Source of the DNA: Parcubacteria group bacterium CG1_02_39_15 | GTDB taxonomy: Bacteria > Patescibacteriota > Minisyncoccia > Minisyncoccales > Paceibacteraceae | NCBI GenBank assembly: GCA_001872265.1 | Contig: MNWE01000033.1 | Location: forward strand, 1-6,308 | Direction: 5' to 3' | Length of the DNA stretch: 6,308 nt | Shown: in pieces, positions 4,220-6,308 of the stretch | Layout of the letters: each line of letters opens with the position of its first letter | Numbering within the stretch: position 1 is the stretch's first letter | The notes under the pieces: generated by a model | Seen by the model: only the letters and a program-made list of their open reading frames with translations | Databases searched by the model: none | What the model was told of the DNA's origin: nothing | Made by a program: the position numbers and the translations under genes

Positions 4220-4291
4220 TGCCCCCAGCAGGAATCGAACCTACATCAAGAGATTAGAAATCTCCTACTCTATCCGTTGAGCTATGGGGGC
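4220..4291 (-). tRNA. tRNA-Arg (anticodon TCT)
   Basis: A 72-base cloverleaf: acceptor GCCCCCA/TGGGGGC, D-arm GCTC..GAGT with loop AACGGATA, anticodon stem GGAGA/TCTCT with loop TTTCTAA (anticodon TCT, reads AGA), T-arm GTAGG/CCTGC with loop TTCGATT, and discriminator A. CCA is not encoded. It lies 45 bp after the end of the pilus operon on the same strand; no terminator or clear promoter separates them. Confidence 0.97.
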
Positions 4292-4336
4292 AGTCAATCC
4301 TTAAATGATATCTAAAAATAGGATTAAAATCAAGAG

Positions 4337-4633
4337 TTATCTAAACGGGTCGGGGTAGGTTTTTGAGTCGGCTTCTTCAAATCTTTTTTCTTTTTCCTGC
4401 CAGGTTTTTAAAACGGTCTGGTAGGTTTTTTCTTCAAATTGAGGAGGTTTCTCTGAAATTGTCGGCTCTTCCTTATCGATTGAAATGCTGTATTTATAAA
4501 AGATTAAGCCGCCCAAAATCAAGGCTATTAACAGAAGAGCTAAAAAGGTCAAAAAGGCTCGCTCTCCTAGAGTTTTTGGTAATTTTTTTAAAAAATCTTT
4601 AATTTTTTTGAATTTTATCCGGCGGATTTGCAT
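4337..4633 (-). CDS. Small single-pass membrane protein at the end of the pilMNO operon (98 aa)
   Basis: A basic N-terminal cytoplasmic segment (residues 1-25, rich in Lys/Arg) is followed by one hydrophobic membrane helix (about 27-46), a Pro/Glu-rich linker and an amphipathic, highly charged tail that ends in KTYPDPFR. The ATG at 4631-4633 lies one base after the pilO stop, so it is translationally coupled to the pilus genes. Its position after pilO is where pilP stands in classical type IV pilus operons, but it lacks a PilP lipoprotein signal and beta domain, as expected for a cell without a standard outer membrane. I do not recognise a named family. A role in the pilus inner-membrane platform is inferred from context only. 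Confidence 0.8.
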   Translation of the reverse strand: MQIRRIKFKKIKDFLKKLPKTLGERAFLTFLALLLIALILGGLIFYKYSISIDKEEPTISEKPPQFEEKTYQTVLKTWQEKEKRFEEADSKTYPDPFR

Positions 4634-4634
4634 T

Positions 4635-5192
4635 TTATTTTGTATAAACTTTAAAAGAGAATTCTGCCTGGACGTCGCCTACCGACCATCCTTCAAACTG
4701 AGGGGATTTTGCTTCGGCTTCGCTTAATCTCCTGACAGTCAGCGTTTGAACTTCAATTAAATAATTACCAGATCCCAGTTTTTCTAAAAATCGCGAAAAA
4801 TTAGAGAAAGAGCTAAGAGAGCTCAACTGAACCAAAAAGGCGGGCCATATTTCTTTGTCGGTCTGCTTTGTTAAAGAAGAAACCTTAAAAGAAACTTGGC
4901 AATCTCTGGCTATTTTTTCTAAAAAATCGATGAAGTCCACCGGCATATCTGACTCCAAAAATACGTTCTCAACTTTTTCTAAATTTAATTTGTTGTTTTC
5001 TGCAAAGAGTTTAAATTTCTCCAAATTATCAGTTTTAGTCTCCAGCGCTGCGAAAGCGGCTCTTTGAGAGAGAATCTCGGTTGATTCTTTTTCAATCTCT
5101 TTTAAAAGAGGGTAAATCAAAAGGGCAATAAAGCAAACACTTAAAACAAGCGAGGCTGCTATTGATATTTTGATTTGATGCGTTGTGGTCAT
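4635..5192 (-). CDS. pilO: Type IV pilus inner-membrane alignment protein PilO
   Basis: A bitopic membrane protein of the pilus alignment subcomplex that pairs with PilN. A short N-terminus is followed by a membrane helix (about residues 8-28), a coiled-coil stretch (about 30-75, KEIEKESTEILSQRAAFAALE) and a ferredoxin-like extracytoplasmic domain (about 80-185). In that domain SDMPVDFIDFLEKIARDCQV (80-99) is a typical PilO block, and the strand pattern ends in FSFKVYTK. The length, 185 aa, is normal. Its ATG overlaps the pilN stop in ATGA, and its own stop is one base before the next start. Confidence 0.88.
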   Translation of the reverse strand: MTTTHQIKISIAASLVLSVCFIALLIYPLLKEIEKESTEILSQRAAFAALETKTDNLEKFKLFAENNKLNLEKVENVFLESDMPVDFIDFLEKIARDCQVSFKVSSLTKQTDKEIWPAFLVQLSSLSSFSNFSRFLEKLGSGNYLIEVQTLTVRRLSEAEAKSPQFEGWSVGDVQAEFSFKVYTK

Positions 5193-5731
5193 TTTACTTT
5201 AAAAGTTGCCGTGAAGCTGATGTCAGTCGGCTTAACCCAATTTTCAGGAGGGAAATAAACTTCTTTAAATTCTTTTTCTAAGTTTTTTTTGAAGACGGTC
5301 AAGGTTTCTCGAGAAGGGGCAAAACCGGCTAAAAAAACCTCTCCTGAATACTTTTCTTTTTCTAGACCTGCCGCTTTGTTAAAATGAAGCGTAGTCAGAT
5401 AAACTTCTCGGGGAAGGAAGCCCGAAATTAGCCGGGAAACCTCAACCAAATTCGCCTCATTTTGATAAAAAGAGTTAAGTTCTTTAAGGATTGAGTTCAA
5501 ACTTTTCATTTTCTCTTCAAGGTTCTGGAGTTGAGAGCTTTCGGCTTTTTTCTGCTCGAGAAAGATTTTTTGATAAGATAGCTGCCCCCCTATTGATATT
5601 TTGATTGAAAATAAAATTAAAGCAAAGCAAATTAGAGAAGCTAAGGTTACTATTCCTAAAATCAAAGTCAGCTTGAAATTTTCTTCCTCTTTCAGCTCTT
5701 CTCTTTGCTGTTGCGGTAAAAGGTTTAGCAT
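5189..5731 (-). CDS. pilN: Type IV pilus inner-membrane assembly protein PilN
   Basis: It begins MLNLLPQQQREELKEEE, the conserved cytoplasmic PilN N-terminus that binds PilM (NLLP at residues 3-6). A membrane helix follows (about 22-45), then a coiled-coil (about 50-90) and a ferredoxin-like domain (about 105-180) with VYLTTLHFNK, a GFAPSRETLTVFKKNLE helix and NWVKPTDISFTATF. The length, 180 aa, is usual. The start codon overlaps the pilM stop by seven bases (ATGCTAA), and its TGA overlaps the pilO ATG, so the three are translated as a coupled unit, consistent with a defined PilM-PilN-PilO complex. Confidence 0.9.
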   Translation of the reverse strand: MLNLLPQQQREELKEEENFKLTLILGIVTLASLICFALILFSIKISIGGQLSYQKIFLEQKKAESSQLQNLEEKMKSLNSILKELNSFYQNEANLVEVSRLISGFLPREVYLTTLHFNKAAGLEKEKYSGEVFLAGFAPSRETLTVFKKNLEKEFKEVYFPPENWVKPTDISFTATFKVK

Positions 5732-6308
5732 TGTTTTATTCCCCGCAGGGCTAATCCCAAAGCCGTGGTATAGCTAAGAGATTCTTCAAACGGAAGCTCT
5801 TTTCTTTCTCTTAATGACTCGGGTAAAATGTTAATCCAAGGATTTCCCAGCTCAACGGGAATTTTTAGCTCCAGGGTTAAAAGCTCAGGAAGCCCTTTTA
5901 AGTTTGCTCCGCCGCCACAAAGAAGAATTTTTTCTACCTCTCGGCCATTGGGCGGTAAATGCTCGTGGACAGCGTGGGTCTGGTAATAATCTAAATGTTT
6001 TTTAATTTGCTGGATTAAGTCGACCAAAGGAGGAACTAATGCTTCAAAAATTTCTCCTCTCTCCACCACCCTTTCTGATTTCTCACTTTTTATTTCTATT
6101 TTAATTTTTTCTTCTAAGCCATGCTTGATTTTTAATTTTTCGGCCTTTTCCAAGCTTACCTTGAGAGATTTAGCGATAACTTCAGTGAAGCCCTGAGCGG
6201 AAACTGGAATTGACGAGGTAAACCTTAAAGCGTTGCCAGAAAAGACAATAAAGCTGGTTCGGGTGGCGCCCAGATCAATTAAAAGCGCCGGGGCGAGGGT
6301 CGTCTGAT
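5725..6308 (-). CDS. pilM: Type IV pilus actin-like ATPase PilM, C-terminal part (cut by window edge)
   Basis: PilM is the cytoplasmic actin-fold partner of PilN that links the pilus alignment complex to the assembly machinery. The frame is open to the right edge and 193 residues of the C-terminal half are visible. Near the cut, PALLIDLGATRTSFIVFSG is the second phosphate-binding block of the actin/FtsA fold. EVEKILLCGGGANLKGLPELL is the adenosine-binding block, and SLSYTTALGLALRGI is the closing helix typical of the family. The real start lies beyond the window; the TTG at 6151-6153 is an internal leucine, not a start. It ends by overlapping pilN by seven bases. Confidence 0.92.
   Translation of the reverse strand, partial: QTTLAPALLIDLGATRTSFIVFSGNALRFTSSIPVSAQGFTEVIAKSLKVSLEKAEKLKIKHGLEEKIKIEIKSEKSERVVERGEIFEALVPPLVDLIQQIKKHLDYYQTHAVHEHLPPNGREVEKILLCGGGANLKGLPELLTLELKIPVELGNPWINILPESLRERKELPFEESLSYTTALGLALRGIKQC

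Noticed and set aside
4220..4291. tRNA-Arg(TCT) as an attachment site with a duplicated 3' end
   Set aside because: I found no second copy of its 3' terminal sequence in the window; the other att half could lie outside but is not supported here.
4363..5067. Plus-strand open frames (4363-4602, 4855-5067) opposite the pilus genes
   Set aside because: Antisense to well-supported, overlapping pilO and the coupled 98-aa gene, with no own signals.
5725..6153. PilM starting at TTG 6153 as a complete 142-aa protein
   Set aside because: The frame continues upstream to the window edge with conserved PilM sequence (LIDLGATRTSFIVFSG), so TTG is an internal codon and the gene is cut by the edge.

Overview
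The window most likely comes from an ultra-small, reduced-genome bacterium of the Candidate Phyla Radiation (Patescibacteria, probably Parcubacteria-like). I infer this from four things: AT-rich, tightly packed genes; tRNA genes without an encoded CCA; start codons with no Shine-Dalgarno but promoter -10 boxes right in front of them; and protein types I associate with this group (PilMNO cluster, HTH/LYLGEG proteins, zinc-finger homing nucleases, an HtrA with no membrane anchor). This is inference; there is no rRNA or other phylogenetic marker here.

Layout. Bases 1-379 (minus) are the start of gpsA, glycerol-3-phosphate dehydrogenase, running off the left edge. Bases 385-551 hold a compact non-coding element with 17-bp perfect terminal inverted repeats, apparent 4-bp target duplications and a cloverleaf-like core, inserted exactly at the 3' end of tRNA-Ala(GGC) (552-625). 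Next come a 232-aa HTH/LYLGEG protein whose stop codon lies inside that tRNA (603-1301), tRNA-Arg(CCT) (1346-1418) and a hairpin-rich spacer. The only plus-strand gene is an HtrA/DegP-type serine protease (1570-2595), ended by a strong bidirectional terminator (2599-2625). Facing it is a 410-aa putative homing endonuclease (2650-3882) that contains a complete sense-strand tRNA-His gene (3504-3575) inside its reading frame. Then come the stub of a serine recombinase (3946-4164) and tRNA-Arg(TCT) (4220-4291). The right third (4337-6308, minus) is a translationally coupled type IV pilus inner-membrane operon: pilM (cut by the window edge), pilN, pilO and a small single-pass membrane protein.

How it fits together. 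The housekeeping content is four tRNAs, lipid backbone synthesis, protein quality control and the type IV pilus alignment complex. Three protein-coding selfish or degraded ORFs and one non-coding inverted-repeat element sit in or beside the tRNA genes. Two of the four tRNAs share bases with a nuclease-like ORF on the same strand: one supplies the ORF's tail and stop codon, the other supplies 25 internal codons. This tRNA-ORF entanglement, together with the inverted-repeat element joining tRNA-Ala to gpsA, is the most unusual content of the window.
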